Of a DNA stretch of 6,138 nucleotides, positions 6,097 to 6,138 are shown in pieces. The notes under the pieces are model-generated. The model worked only from the letters and a program-made list of their open reading frames with translations, did not search any database and was not told the origin of the DNA. Origin of the DNA: Saprospiraceae bacterium (lineage in GTDB: Bacteria; Bacteroidota; Bacteroidia; Chitinophagales; Saprospiraceae); NCBI GenBank assembly GCA_020630355.1, contig JAHDBO010000013.1, positions 10,437-16,574 on the forward strand. Reading direction: 5' to 3'. The stretch's first letter is position 1, and each line of letters opens with the position of its first letter. The position numbers were made by a program, and so were the translations under genes.

Positions 6097-6138
6097 ATGA
6101 AATCTACTGCCTATAGATCATTTTATAAAACGAAAACG

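Overview
The window is AT-rich chromosomal DNA from a member of the Bacteroidota. The evidence is a GldA/GldF ABC transporter pair, a PorP/SprF-family outer-membrane protein tied to type IX secretion, two signal peptides whose predicted cleavage exposes glutamine (the 'Q-rule' reported for this phylum), and start regions without Shine-Dalgarno sequences. A placement near Saprospiria is possible from the general style of the proteins and of the 3' spacer, but the sequence alone does not prove it.

Layout. On the minus strand, gldA (1828 down to 920) and gldF (912 down to 187) form a tight operon with 7 nt between them. Downstream of gldF there is about 150 nt without a clear gene, containing a small hairpin, before a possible new start at the window edge. 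A 217-nt divergent spacer (1829-2045) separates gldA from the plus-strand genes. These are a secreted DUF547 protein (2046-2744) ending in a strong intrinsic terminator, a PorP/SprF-family protein (2867-3910), and a fully cytoplasmic TPR-containing sensor histidine kinase (4138-5850). The last 288 nt are non-coding, with inverted repeats and AT-rich direct repeats.

How the genes relate. GldA is the ATPase and GldF the permease of one ABC-2 type transporter needed for gliding in Flavobacterium. PorP/SprF proteins act in the type IX export/adhesin pathway of the same phylum, so both touch the cell-surface machinery, but nothing here shows they are co-regulated. The terminator after the DUF547 gene and the 227-nt spacer before the kinase suggest that the three plus-strand genes are separate transcription units. 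No response regulator is adjacent to the kinase.

Most of the window looks like ordinary core or near-core Bacteroidota genome. The least explained part is the 3' spacer after the kinase: an 11-bp inverted repeat enclosing several small hairpins, one arm of which could instead pair with a downstream copy. No CRISPR array, insertion sequence, tRNA, rRNA or defence system was seen.
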